IMG/VR virus record: IMGVR_UViG_3300007516_004456
Coordinates: 1 to 60,976 of that record
Length of the DNA: 60,976 nucleotides
Strand: one strand, 5' to 3'
From: a virus
Below, piece by piece: positions 39,258 to 47,372 of the stretch. Made by a program: the position numbers and the translations under genes. Each line of letters starts with the position of its first letter. The first letter of the stretch is position 1. The notes under the pieces were generated by a model that saw only the letters and a program-made list of their open reading frames with translations, did not search any database and was not told where the DNA came from.

Positions 39258-40367
39258 ATGAAACTCGCAATAGCATCTAATTTTATGTATTCGCATGTTG
39301 GTGGGTCGGAGATTGTTCTTCAAGCTATATCTGAGCGTTTGACACAATCTTATGATTATGATGTGACTTGTTTTGGTAAGAATGTCCGTAAAAAAAATGT
39401 CCACAATAATGTAAAATATGAAGGCATTCCTACTCGCTATGAGGATTTTGTGTCCGGTATCAACAAAGGTGGATTTGATCACTTATTTGTGTACAGTGAT
39501 TATTTTATATTTTGGTCTAAAATGGTCGTGCAGCCAGATGCCATTAAGTGCTCTAAGTCTATAGCGCTTGTCGGGATGAATCAAATGATAGGTAATCCCA
39601 ACTTATCTAAATTTTTTCGACGGACGCATGATGGATTTACTGTAATAACACATTCTAATAATTATTTGGACCACAAAGAATGTACTAGATTAAAAATACC
39701 AGTTAAGGTTATTCCTAATGGTGTTGATCTGAAAGAGTTTGATGACTGTGAAATTGATTTTCGAAAGAGATTTGATATTCCAGATAAACCGATATTGCTT
39801 TGTGTTTCTAACTTTTTTCCGGGTAAGGGGCAAGATCATTTATCTAATATTCTACAGTATGTAACTTCTGATTTTTATCTTGTTTTGATTTCAACGACTG
39901 TAAGTATTCCTATGGCTAAAATGCTAGCCACTCAGGTAAGACAGCAGCTTGCACAAGGGCGTATAAAGCATAAGTTTTTGCAGGACATAGGGAGAGAATC
40001 CACTGTTGCGGCATTCAAGGCAGCAGATATTTTTGTTTTTCCTTCTTTGAAAGAAGTTGCCCCATTGGTTCTAATGGAGTCTATGGCGGCTAATACTCCT
40101 TGGATATCTATGCCTGTTGGTAATGCGACAGACCTTGCCGGTGGTGTTGTGGTTCAACATCCTCGTTACGATGTTCATCGTAATATAAAATATTCAGATC
40201 AAGCACATAAAATGTTTGGCGATGAAATAGAGTCATTGTTGAATGATAGAGATAGAAGAATGCGATTAGGTTCTAATGGTAGGGTTTGTATTGAGGAGAA
40301 TCATAATTGGTACGATATCTGCAAGCAGTACCACGAGATATTTAGTCATGGCTCAACCGTTAGTTAG
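39258..40367 (+). CDS. Glycosyltransferase, GT-B fold, GT4 family
   Basis: A 369-residue GT4-type glycosyltransferase. The N-terminus has FMYSHVGGSEIVLQAISERL, with the GG loop typical of the acceptor domain. The middle has the linker VIPNGVDLKEFD, and the C-terminal donor domain has ILLCVSNFFPGKGQDHL and ADIFVFPSLKEVAPLVLMES with an intact E-x7-E pair (~265-273), unlike the embedded GT4 gene at 7795. The gene overlaps the following GT2 gene by 20 nt, indicating co-translation. A 54-bp AT-rich gap precedes it, with no obvious Shine-Dalgarno. It probably acts in sequence with the flanking GT2 enzymes to build a short glycan; this is inference. Confidence 0.9.
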   Translation: MKLAIASNFMYSHVGGSEIVLQAISERLTQSYDYDVTCFGKNVRKKNVHNNVKYEGIPTRYEDFVSGINKGGFDHLFVYSDYFIFWSKMVVQPDAIKCSKSIALVGMNQMIGNPNLSKFFRRTHDGFTVITHSNNYLDHKECTRLKIPVKVIPNGVDLKEFDDCEIDFRKRFDIPDKPILLCVSNFFPGKGQDHLSNILQYVTSDFYLVLISTTVSIPMAKMLATQVRQQLAQGRIKHKFLQDIGRESTVAAFKAADIFVFPSLKEVAPLVLMESMAANTPWISMPVGNATDLAGGVVVQHPRYDVHRNIKYSDQAHKMFGDEIESLLNDRDRRMRLGSNGRVCIEENHNWYDICKQYHEIFSHGSTVS

Positions 40368-41133
40368 TGTAGTTACTACCGTTTACAATTGTGAGAAGTT
40401 TATTAAAGAGTCAATAGATTCTATAATAAGTCAATCGTTTCGGGATTTTGAGTTAATTCTTGTTAATGACGGCTCGACCGATGGAACTCGTGATATCTGT
40501 ATCTCGTATACTTCAGATAAGCGAGTTATTTTCATTGATAATGATAATAATAAAAAAATTCCAACAAGAAGAAATCAGGGTATTTCTTATGCAAAAGGTC
40601 GTTATATTGCTATTCATGATGGGGACGATGTTAGCTTGCCCTTTCGTCTTGAAAAACAGGTCAATTTGCTAGAGGGGAGTAATAGTGTTTTTTGTGTTGG
40701 ATCACATGCTATACAGATTGATCCAGAAGGGAACGAAACACACATAATGGATTATCCGCCAGAAACTCATGAGCAGATTGTGCATGATACAGTTGATAAA
40801 ACGATTAATCCGATGATTGACCCTACAACAATGTTTAATCGTAGAATTTTTAATTTTTTAGGTGGATATACCCTAGATCGTCGTTTTTGGTTGGTGCCGG
40901 ATTTTAATTTATGGATTAGAGCGTTAAAACTTGGTTTTAAATTCGCTAATATCCAAGAGCCGTTAATTAAATATCGTCACAATCCTTCCGGTAACACTTT
41001 AAAGTACAAAAGAGAGATGATTTTTCAGTTTGCTATTTTATGGAGGAAATTCGCATCCGATCATCTCCATATTATCAGAAATAAAATGGAAAGGAAAAAA
41101 CAGGGAACGGAAGGTCAAAAACTTGATTTATAG
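40348..41133 (+). CDS. Glycosyltransferase family 2
   Basis: A 261-residue GT2 enzyme. An upstream in-frame ATG at 40276 would add 24 residues read from inside the previous gene and lacking family similarity. ATG 40348 places the conserved first strand (LVSVVTTVYNCEKFIKESID) at the N-terminus as usual, so it is chosen. Motifs: LVNDGSTDGTRD (~40), RRNQGISYAKGRYIAIHDGD with DGDD metal site (~91), and the acceptor-side PDFNLWIRALKLGFKFANI plus a KYRHN segment. It closes the three-gene glycosyltransferase cassette. Substrate unknown. Confidence 0.9.
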   Translation: MAQPLVSVVTTVYNCEKFIKESIDSIISQSFRDFELILVNDGSTDGTRDICISYTSDKRVIFIDNDNNKKIPTRRNQGISYAKGRYIAIHDGDDVSLPFRLEKQVNLLEGSNSVFCVGSHAIQIDPEGNETHIMDYPPETHEQIVHDTVDKTINPMIDPTTMFNRRIFNFLGGYTLDRRFWLVPDFNLWIRALKLGFKFANIQEPLIKYRHNPSGNTLKYKREMIFQFAILWRKFASDHLHIIRNKMERKKQGTEGQKLDL

Positions 41134-41138
41134 AATAG

Positions 41139-41163
41139 TAAGTAGCAAAATACTCGCTGCTTA
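41139..41163 (+). promoter_or_regulatory. Hairpin directly upstream of a Shine-Dalgarno
   Basis: TAAGTAGC and GCTGCTTA can pair as an 8-bp stem with one U-G wobble around a 9-nt loop. The last A of the stem is also the first base of AGGAG (41163-41167), which lies 6 nt before the ATG at 41174. The hairpin therefore abuts the ribosome-binding site and may affect its exposure. There is no T-run, so a terminator is unlikely. Confidence 0.4.
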
Positions 41164-41173
41164 GGAGTGAATT

Positions 41174-41695
41174 ATGAAGCAAATACCAACGTGGCTTGAA
41201 GCCGCGCTACATCATCTTGTTTGTCCTAATTGTAATTATAGAATGCATCCTGGTGGGGTGATATCAATTGGTATCAAAAAGATATTTGATAGTAAAAAGC
41301 AAAAACAGACGGTATTGTTTTTTCGGCATGTTTGCAGTAAGTGTCGTTATTCAGCGGAAATAGATTCTGATGAAATGTCACTTGAGGATTTTGCCTTTGA
41401 GGTACTAGACGATCTTTCTAATAACATCGATAAAGAGAATCCGCCCAATAATTTTAAGGCTGGAGATCGTAAGGCGAGAAAAAAAATAATGAGTAAAAAT
41501 TTATCTTCTTCGAAAATAACACAATATGAGGCTGATGCCTATTCAAAGATGACAGATAAGTGCAAGAACCATGAAGAGTTTATGATAAGTATTGGTCTGA
41601 CTCACCAGCAAATTATTGACTCTAATAGTAACTTGCGAAAATTTAAGCGTAAAATTTCACCGCAAACGAGTAAAAAAGATGTACAAAATCAGTGA
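41174..41695 (+). CDS. Zinc-ribbon-like hypothetical protein
   Basis: A 173-residue protein beginning at ATG with AGGAG six nt upstream. Two Cys pairs, CPNC (C17/C20) and CSKC (C54/C57), form a probable four-Cys zinc ribbon at the N-terminus. The rest is charged and helical, with a basic stretch (GDRKARKKIM) around residue 100. It could bind nucleic acid or act in transcription or translation takeover, but no family is recognised. It overlaps the following gene by 17 nt. Confidence 0.6.
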   Translation: MKQIPTWLEAALHHLVCPNCNYRMHPGGVISIGIKKIFDSKKQKQTVLFFRHVCSKCRYSAEIDSDEMSLEDFAFEVLDDLSNNIDKENPPNNFKAGDRKARKKIMSKNLSSSKITQYEADAYSKMTDKCKNHEEFMISIGLTHQQIIDSNSNLRKFKRKISPQTSKKDVQNQ

Positions 41696-42692
41696 TTTTA
41701 AGATTGCCGAGATTTTTATTCGCAAAGTTTGCGATCTCAAGAATTGTGATTTTTATGATTTCGCTGTAACTGATGAAGATGTATGTCTTTGTAATGATGA
41801 TGCAATTAGTATTAGCGGGTGTGATCATATTGGACAAACTTATCTCAGAATTTTTTCTGAGTACATAAATAATATGAATACGTTATACGGACATATTATT
41901 GATAATGGGGATCAGGAAGCTATTATTAAAAGTACTGCTGTTATGATTCGTCGTATTTGTTTTTCTCCTTTAGTTTTTGGGGAGGGACAACCTGAAGAAC
42001 CTGTGGCATTGAAGCTATATCAGAAACCTTTGCCGTATCTTTTTATGAGAGATTTAGTGTGTCCTTTGTTTTCTGTTCCTCTTCAAAATGTCCGTATGAT
42101 TGCGATGAAATCTAGCACTCTTGATCCGGCTAAGTTTATACCTGAAGTGGACAGTATTGATGGAGATGGAGCTATTTTTGTCAATATGTCTATCGAAGAT
42201 TTGCCGATTCGTAATGCATTTCTTTGTATTGCATCTATGCATGCTCATGATTTAAATCCAGCAGAAGTAGTTAGGCAGCTTTATGACTCAGGTATGGCGT
42301 CAAAAATATCAGGGTTAGGAAGACTCGCTTTCCCTGATAGCAAAGATGTTGATAGTTTTGTCGGTTCATTAGCATCTTTTGCCGATTTAAGTGGTTTAGT
42401 AAAGATGAAGAAGCAAGCCCAGGTGTTCTCGCACCAGGGAACTTATGATCTTTGGTGGTATTTAGGTCTTATAGAAGGGATGCTAGAACCAGTAAGAGGT
42501 GCAGATTGGTCTACTTACGCAAGATTACACAAATATCTTGAAGATTTTTGGGAAGAAGTTGAAAAAGCCAGAGCTGATAGGGGAGGCGAACACGTACCGT
42601 TTGAAACACTATTAAGGATTAAATGGAAAGATTTCAAGACTCCCGAGAAGAAAACTCTACAATCGCTTTTATCGAATAACAGAGTTTGGTAG
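41679..42692 (+). CDS. Hypothetical protein, family not recognised
   Basis: A 337-residue soluble protein. ATG 41679 is chosen over an in-frame ATG at 41616 because it leaves a short overlap with the upstream gene and begins a plausible N-terminus (MYKISDFKIAEIFIRKVCDL). It contains paired Cys early (VCLCND) and a helix-rich C-terminal half ending in a charged region. I recognise no catalytic motif. Position between the glycosyltransferase cassette and the replication block gives no clear role. Confidence 0.6.
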   Translation: MYKISDFKIAEIFIRKVCDLKNCDFYDFAVTDEDVCLCNDDAISISGCDHIGQTYLRIFSEYINNMNTLYGHIIDNGDQEAIIKSTAVMIRRICFSPLVFGEGQPEEPVALKLYQKPLPYLFMRDLVCPLFSVPLQNVRMIAMKSSTLDPAKFIPEVDSIDGDGAIFVNMSIEDLPIRNAFLCIASMHAHDLNPAEVVRQLYDSGMASKISGLGRLAFPDSKDVDSFVGSLASFADLSGLVKMKKQAQVFSHQGTYDLWWYLGLIEGMLEPVRGADWSTYARLHKYLEDFWEEVEKARADRGGEHVPFETLLRIKWKDFKTPEKKTLQSLLSNNRVW

Positions 42693-42726
42693 TGAATCTT
42701 CTTATGTTAAAATCCGATGATTAACT

Positions 42727-42732
42727 AGGAGG
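42727..42732 (+). promoter_or_regulatory. Consensus ribosome-binding site AGGAGG
   Basis: A full AGGAGG lies 7 nt before the ATG at 42740, the strongest Shine-Dalgarno in the window, within a 47-bp gap that also carries ATCCGATGATTAA. Most other genes here have weak or no Shine-Dalgarno, so this small protein may be translated at a high level. Confidence 0.7.
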
Positions 42733-42739
42733 TCTTATT

Positions 42740-42994
42740 ATGAATCAAGAAGCAACGACTCAGAATCAGCAGATAGTAGCAATAATGACGCAGGACGAAC
42801 TGGTGCAAGAATTGAAAACAATACTTGCTCGCCAGACTGGAGCGATGAATCTTTTTCGAGAAGGAAGATGGTATCATGCTCATAATCGCTTTCAAAGCGT
42901 TAAAGATAAACTAGAAGCATTAATATTGCTGATAATTCCATCTAATACCATTATTGCAGAGGATGATATTCCGGCAGACGAGGCTCAAATATAG
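42740..42994 (+). CDS. Small helical hypothetical protein
   Basis: An 84-residue acidic protein, predicted mostly helical (DELVQELKTILARQTGAMNL; RFQSVKDKLEALILLI), preceded by a perfect AGGAGG. No family is recognised. Its TAG stop overlaps the GTG of the next gene by one base. Strong translation and small size suggest an abundant accessory factor, but no function can be named. Confidence 0.6.
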   Translation: MNQEATTQNQQIVAIMTQDELVQELKTILARQTGAMNLFREGRWYHAHNRFQSVKDKLEALILLIIPSNTIIAEDDIPADEAQI

Positions 42995-43281
42995 TGAGAA
43001 TTTTGTTAACGCCACATTGTCGTAAGATTGCCCAGTCGGTTGGGTTTGACGATAATACTTCGCGAGGATATATGAATAGTTATCCTGATGGCATTAGACA
43101 TATGTTTGATGAATTTGATGATCCTATGAAGAGGCGGAATAAGAAGCATCGAGATAAAAAGAAGAAATCCAGAAAGCGAGGACTTCCTATGCCTGATTCT
43201 ATTTCCCCTGGTAATATAGTATATCAGACAGGGTTGCGAACTCCGTCGCTTGGCGATGAAATGCCAAAATCTCCATTATAA
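42994..43281 (+). CDS. Small basic hypothetical protein
   Basis: A 95-residue protein with a GTG start sharing one base with the upstream TAG. A very basic segment (KRRNKKHRDKKKKSRKRG, ~46-63) suggests nucleic-acid or anion binding. The flanks are Pro/Ser-rich and probably disordered. It ends 5 nt before the SF2 helicase gene and may be co-translated with it. No family is recognised. Confidence 0.55.
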   Translation: MRILLTPHCRKIAQSVGFDDNTSRGYMNSYPDGIRHMFDEFDDPMKRRNKKHRDKKKKSRKRGLPMPDSISPGNIVYQTGLRTPSLGDEMPKSPL

Positions 43282-43286
43282 AAAGC

Positions 43287-46247
43287 ATGCCTGAACAAAA
43301 TTCTATTCAGCTGCGAATAACGCATAATTCGACTTTCGTAAACGGTCGTCTCGATAAACAGGTTTATCAGTCTCTTCGCAAAGCGATTGGATATACACCA
43401 GAAACTGCACGTTGGATGCAGTTTAAGCATCCAAAGTGGGATGGTCATATTTCTTGTGTTTGCTATAGTAGAAAGTATTGTAAATGTTTTATTAAAAAAG
43501 ATGGTACTCATTTCCCTACTGGATTATTATGGAAAGCGAGAGAGATTTTTGATAACTTTAATATTTCTTATTCTATTGTTGATAGTCGTTCTACGGTAAA
43601 AAAGACAATCTCTTTTTCGATGTCGGATACGTTCGAGTTAAGAGATTACCAGCAAAAGGTTGTCGATATCGCAGTTAAAAAAGAGCGAGGTATTATTCGC
43701 ATGGCGACCGGCAGTGGAAAAACCGCTTGTTCTGCTCATATTATTGCTAAGCTTGGTGTGTCTCCTTTTATATTTTATGTACCTTCAAAAGATTTATTAT
43801 ATCAAGCTAAGAATGAGTTTGAATCTTTTTTAAGACAAAATGGATTACCAATTGAGGTAGGAATTATAGGAGGTGGGCATAAAAATATTAAACCAATCTC
43901 TGTAATGACTATTCAAACGGCGGTTAGAGTTTTAGGAACAAAATATAAAAAAGTTGACGAAGAAGATCAAGACGATGATACGGACATTGATGATATCAAA
44001 CAGGATATCAGAGATTTGATTCGTTCTTCTAAGGGCATAATTTGTGACGAAGTACAGCATTGGGCAGCAGATACATGTCAGATTATTGCTGATGCATCTG
44101 AAGAATGTCGTTATCGTTATGGGATTTCTGCAACTCCATGGCGAGATATGAATGACGATATTTTGATTGATGCGTGTTTTGGTAAAATTATTGCGGATAT
44201 TAATGCATCATTTCTGATCGATAGAGGATTTTTGGTGCCTCCTGAGATATTTTTTATTCCTGTAGGAAATATGCGAGGGATTAAATTAACTAGTTATCCA
44301 GAAGTTTATCAGACAGCAATTGCGGAAAATGATCTTCGAAATTATTGGATTGCCAATCTTGCTCAGGTAATGAAACAGAACGGGAAAACAGTTCTTGTTC
44401 TTTGTCGTCTTATTAATCATGGTAATCTATTAGAGTCTTTGATTCCTGGTAGCGTATTTTTGCATGGAAGTGTTTCTGGGAAGAAAAGGCAAGAGCATTT
44501 GCAGTTGATGAGAGAAAAAAAGGCTCCAGTAACAATCGCAACCTCTTTGCCGTTCTGCGAAGTCATTCCTGTTAGGATTAAAGGGTTTGTTCGTTTGATA
44601 CAAATTGGGCATCTGGTAGAAAACCTGCATACAATAGTGTCAGAAGGTTACGTGGAAGCATTATGTTCTTTGGACGGTAAATCTGCTATCTGGCAAAAAA
44701 TTACAGGATTACATAAACATAAGCGGATGAATACTGTAAAAAGAGTACTAACAGATTATAATGAAGAAGTTTTGGTCACTGAAAATCATTCGCTTGTTGA
44801 TTACAACAAGGATCAAGTTAAACCAACGGTAGGAGGTTTAGCTAGTTGTCCTGTTTTTAATGAGTCTATAAGTTCGTCTACACTAATTGATTCAATTGAT
44901 CTTGTTGATTTGTTATCTTCGTTAGATGATCGGTCTATAGAGGTCGAATTACTTGGCCTTACTCAACCTATAATGAGAAAGTTGCGTACGTGGAATAAAT
45001 ACTGGACTGGTAATCATGTATGCAAAAATTCACGTCTTGCTGCGGATAGATACATTAAAGACAAAGGGAATGACTATAAAATAGCAATTAAACAGCTTAT
45101 AGATCATTTTTCTTACGAAAAAGGAAAAATGCGAGCTAAATTAGTTGATCTTAAAAATTGCAAAACAATATTTGATTTTTTTGAAGCAAGGATTTTTATA
45201 AGGCGTAGTAGAAAAGGGTTTTTTCTGCCAATACGGTTGCCGGTGACACGTGATTTGGCAATTTTATCGGGGTTAATGTGTTCTGAAGGACATATAAATG
45301 AAGCGTCATGCAAGACGTGTCGATCAAGATTCGATTGGATTTTCACTGGGCTATTACATAATGTTGACTCATCTGAGGGAAAGCATGATATTGATAAGAA
45401 AAACATACGTCAGATATTTAAATCTGCTTTTTATGGTTCTATTGGTAATTTTCATTTAATTGAAAACGATAAACAGATCAAGTTTAACAGTAAGTTGATG
45501 TATTTATTATTTCAGTCAATGGGACATATTAATTTAGACAGAGAGAAAAGAGTCCCTGATTATGTTTTTAATTCTAGTAGAGAAATTCAAGAGGCTTATT
45601 TATGGGGAGTGTATTTGGGAGATGGGAGCAAAAGATTAGATTATAGACCAGGCAAAAAAAAGTCTGATATTTTTAGTGCGTTGATTATATCTAGTTCTAG
45701 TCGAGAGATGGTTAGCGGTATAGTAATGTTATTGAAAATGATGGGTAAAAAATATTATATTACATATCAGCACGCTCATGGTCGCACTAAAAAAAGATAT
45801 CAAATATGTATTGGAGATTCTATAGACAAGTTACATCCAACTCGTTTGTTAGATAAAATAGGCAGTTCTACATTTGAACGAATACAAAGCGTTGTTGAAG
45901 ATACAGATATTTTAGATGATTATGTTTATGATATCACCGTAGAAAATTCCCATAATTTTGTTGCTGGAGTTGGATGTGTTTTGTGTCATAACTCGATTTT
46001 TGATGAAGGAATTGACTGCAAACCACTTGATACGCTTATACTTGCCGGTTCAGGGAAAAGTGCGACTCGTGCTTTGCAGCGTATTGGTAGATGTTTACGT
46101 CCGTATCCCGGAAAACAGTCTGCGACTATTATTGACTTTGAAGATCGTTGCAAATTTATGTTAAAGCACAGTAATCGTCGTAAAAAGATTTATCAGACAG
46201 AGCCTCGTTTTGCGATTAAATATATGGAAATAGATCAACCTAAATGA
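43287..46247 (+). CDS. UvsW-like SF2 DNA helicase, interrupted by an intein
   Basis: A 986-residue precursor. The helicase part has a Cys-rich N-terminal segment (CVCYSRKYCKC), ELRDYQQ, motif I MATGSGKT (139-146), motif II DEVQ, motif III SATPW, motif V ATS-IFDEGID and motif VI QRIGRCLR. An intein of about 483 residues (420-902) splits motif V; removing it rejoins TIAT with SIFDEGID and leaves about 503 residues, close to the size of T4 UvsW. UvsW-type helicases remodel stalled forks and recombination intermediates with ATP. The stop overlaps the following methyltransferase gene (ATGA). The name uvsW is not assigned because only motifs were read. Confidence 0.85.
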   Translation: MPEQNSIQLRITHNSTFVNGRLDKQVYQSLRKAIGYTPETARWMQFKHPKWDGHISCVCYSRKYCKCFIKKDGTHFPTGLLWKAREIFDNFNISYSIVDSRSTVKKTISFSMSDTFELRDYQQKVVDIAVKKERGIIRMATGSGKTACSAHIIAKLGVSPFIFYVPSKDLLYQAKNEFESFLRQNGLPIEVGIIGGGHKNIKPISVMTIQTAVRVLGTKYKKVDEEDQDDDTDIDDIKQDIRDLIRSSKGIICDEVQHWAADTCQIIADASEECRYRYGISATPWRDMNDDILIDACFGKIIADINASFLIDRGFLVPPEIFFIPVGNMRGIKLTSYPEVYQTAIAENDLRNYWIANLAQVMKQNGKTVLVLCRLINHGNLLESLIPGSVFLHGSVSGKKRQEHLQLMREKKAPVTIATSLPFCEVIPVRIKGFVRLIQIGHLVENLHTIVSEGYVEALCSLDGKSAIWQKITGLHKHKRMNTVKRVLTDYNEEVLVTENHSLVDYNKDQVKPTVGGLASCPVFNESISSSTLIDSIDLVDLLSSLDDRSIEVELLGLTQPIMRKLRTWNKYWTGNHVCKNSRLAADRYIKDKGNDYKIAIKQLIDHFSYEKGKMRAKLVDLKNCKTIFDFFEARIFIRRSRKGFFLPIRLPVTRDLAILSGLMCSEGHINEASCKTCRSRFDWIFTGLLHNVDSSEGKHDIDKKNIRQIFKSAFYGSIGNFHLIENDKQIKFNSKLMYLLFQSMGHINLDREKRVPDYVFNSSREIQEAYLWGVYLGDGSKRLDYRPGKKKSDIFSALIISSSSREMVSGIVMLLKMMGKKYYITYQHAHGRTKKRYQICIGDSIDKLHPTRLLDKIGSSTFERIQSVVEDTDILDDYVYDITVENSHNFVAGVGCVLCHNSIFDEGIDCKPLDTLILAGSGKSATRALQRIGRCLRPYPGKQSATIIDFEDRCKFMLKHSNRRKKIYQTEPRFAIKYMEIDQPK
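44544..45992 (+). mobile_element. Intein with LAGLIDADG endonuclease in SF2 helicase motif V
   Basis: A protein-splicing element of 483 codons. The N-terminal splice block reads SLPFCEVIPVRIKG, so residue 1 is probably Ser rather than Cys; starting at the later Cys would leave SLPF in the spliced helicase. Block B is EVLVTENHSLVDY. The C-terminal blocks read YVYDITVENSHNFVAG and CHN before Ser+1. Two LAGLIDADG-like helices, LSGLMCSEGHI (precursor residue ~660) and LWGVYLGDGSK (~772), indicate a homing endonuclease that could spread the element. Confidence 0.85.
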
Positions 46248-47365
46248 AGCCAATTCAATCTAATCATATTGATTTCGGTACTTTAAAATCAACCGATATG
46301 ATTCTTGGTCGAGCTGGTGCTGTACAACAGAAACTTGCTTCGATTGCGAATCCTTATATCGGGAATAAACGTAAGCTGTTTGTTAAGATTATCGAGATTT
46401 TGGATATACATAAAGTACCGTACTCTAGTGTGCTCGATCTTTTTGCTGGAAGTTGTTCTGTTTCATTAGGCTTTAAAAGACTAGGCAGTTCTGTTTTTTG
46501 CAATGACATAATGAATTGGTGTTGGGGGATAGGATTATCTTTGGTTGAAAATAATTCACTTTTTCCTTCAGAGAAACAGCGGCAGTTTCTTTTAGAAAAC
46601 GAAGTAGATCAATCTTACCCGATGTTTAAGATTCTGGAGACCAAATACGGTGATCGTTTTACTTCAAATGAGATAAATCGCATTGCCAATTATAGAGCCA
46701 ATGTTGATAATATTATCAATCAAATGCCTCACGGCTCTGTAGAAGGTACATATATGAATGCTTTGCTTCTTACTGGTATGTTGTTTTATATTCTAGAGAG
46801 ATGTTTTGTTGGTGGACGACTTAATAATGGACAGGTTCTTGCTAAAGTGAATCATAGAATTGCTCACGCTAGAAATGGTGGGCAAGAAATGAAATTCACG
46901 AAAATTACATATCCTGATTTTCGTATGAAAAATGGACCACTTTGTCATGCTACTCGTCTTGACGCAATTAATTTATTAACAATGAATCATCCTAAACTTG
47001 GCGAACGAGATTTAGTTTATATTGATCCTCCTTACGGGGGAGATCAAAGTGATTACGGTAAAATGTATGAATTTTGTGAAGATTATTGGATATGCGGCGA
47101 CTATTCAATGATGTCTAAGTCTCAAAAATTTATAAAAACCAAAGGGTATGCTGAGCATTTTGAAGATATCTTGATTTGTCTGGATAATTTTCCTAATTTA
47201 CTTTTTAGTTATAACGATAGTAGCTGGGCGGACATAGATAAAATCAAAGAAATAATTGGGGGATACAGAAAGGATGTTGTCGTTGAATCAGTCAATTACA
47301 AATACAACTATCGAGATCAAGAAGAAGATACGGGTGCAACTGAATATCTTATTGTTGCCAGATAG
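46244..47365 (+). CDS. D12-class N6-adenine DNA methyltransferase
   Basis: A 373-residue protein. The AdoMet-binding start NPYIGNKRK, then VLDLFAGSCSVSLGF, are motifs X and I of Dam-like alpha-class enzymes; the catalytic DPPY lies at residues 261-264 (YIDPPYGGDQSDY). These enzymes methylate adenine N6 in duplex DNA. The gene is coupled to the helicase by a 4-nt overlap. No restriction endonuclease is adjacent, so it is likely an orphan enzyme protecting phage DNA or marking it for replication or packaging. The target site cannot be read from the sequence. Confidence 0.85.
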   Translation: MKPIQSNHIDFGTLKSTDMILGRAGAVQQKLASIANPYIGNKRKLFVKIIEILDIHKVPYSSVLDLFAGSCSVSLGFKRLGSSVFCNDIMNWCWGIGLSLVENNSLFPSEKQRQFLLENEVDQSYPMFKILETKYGDRFTSNEINRIANYRANVDNIINQMPHGSVEGTYMNALLLTGMLFYILERCFVGGRLNNGQVLAKVNHRIAHARNGGQEMKFTKITYPDFRMKNGPLCHATRLDAINLLTMNHPKLGERDLVYIDPPYGGDQSDYGKMYEFCEDYWICGDYSMMSKSQKFIKTKGYAEHFEDILICLDNFPNLLFSYNDSSWADIDKIKEIIGGYRKDVVVESVNYKYNYRDQEEDTGATEYLIVAR

Positions 47366-47372
47366 GAAAAAT

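Noticed and set aside
40276-40347. N-terminal extension of the second GT2 gene
   Set aside because: The added residues are encoded entirely inside the preceding glycosyltransferase gene and precede the normal first strand of the family. ATG 40348 fits better.
47256-47372. Longer start for the unknown gene before IF3
   Set aside because: It would overlap the methyltransferase gene by more than 100 nt with no family support. ATG 47373 follows the stop closely and has AGGA upstream.
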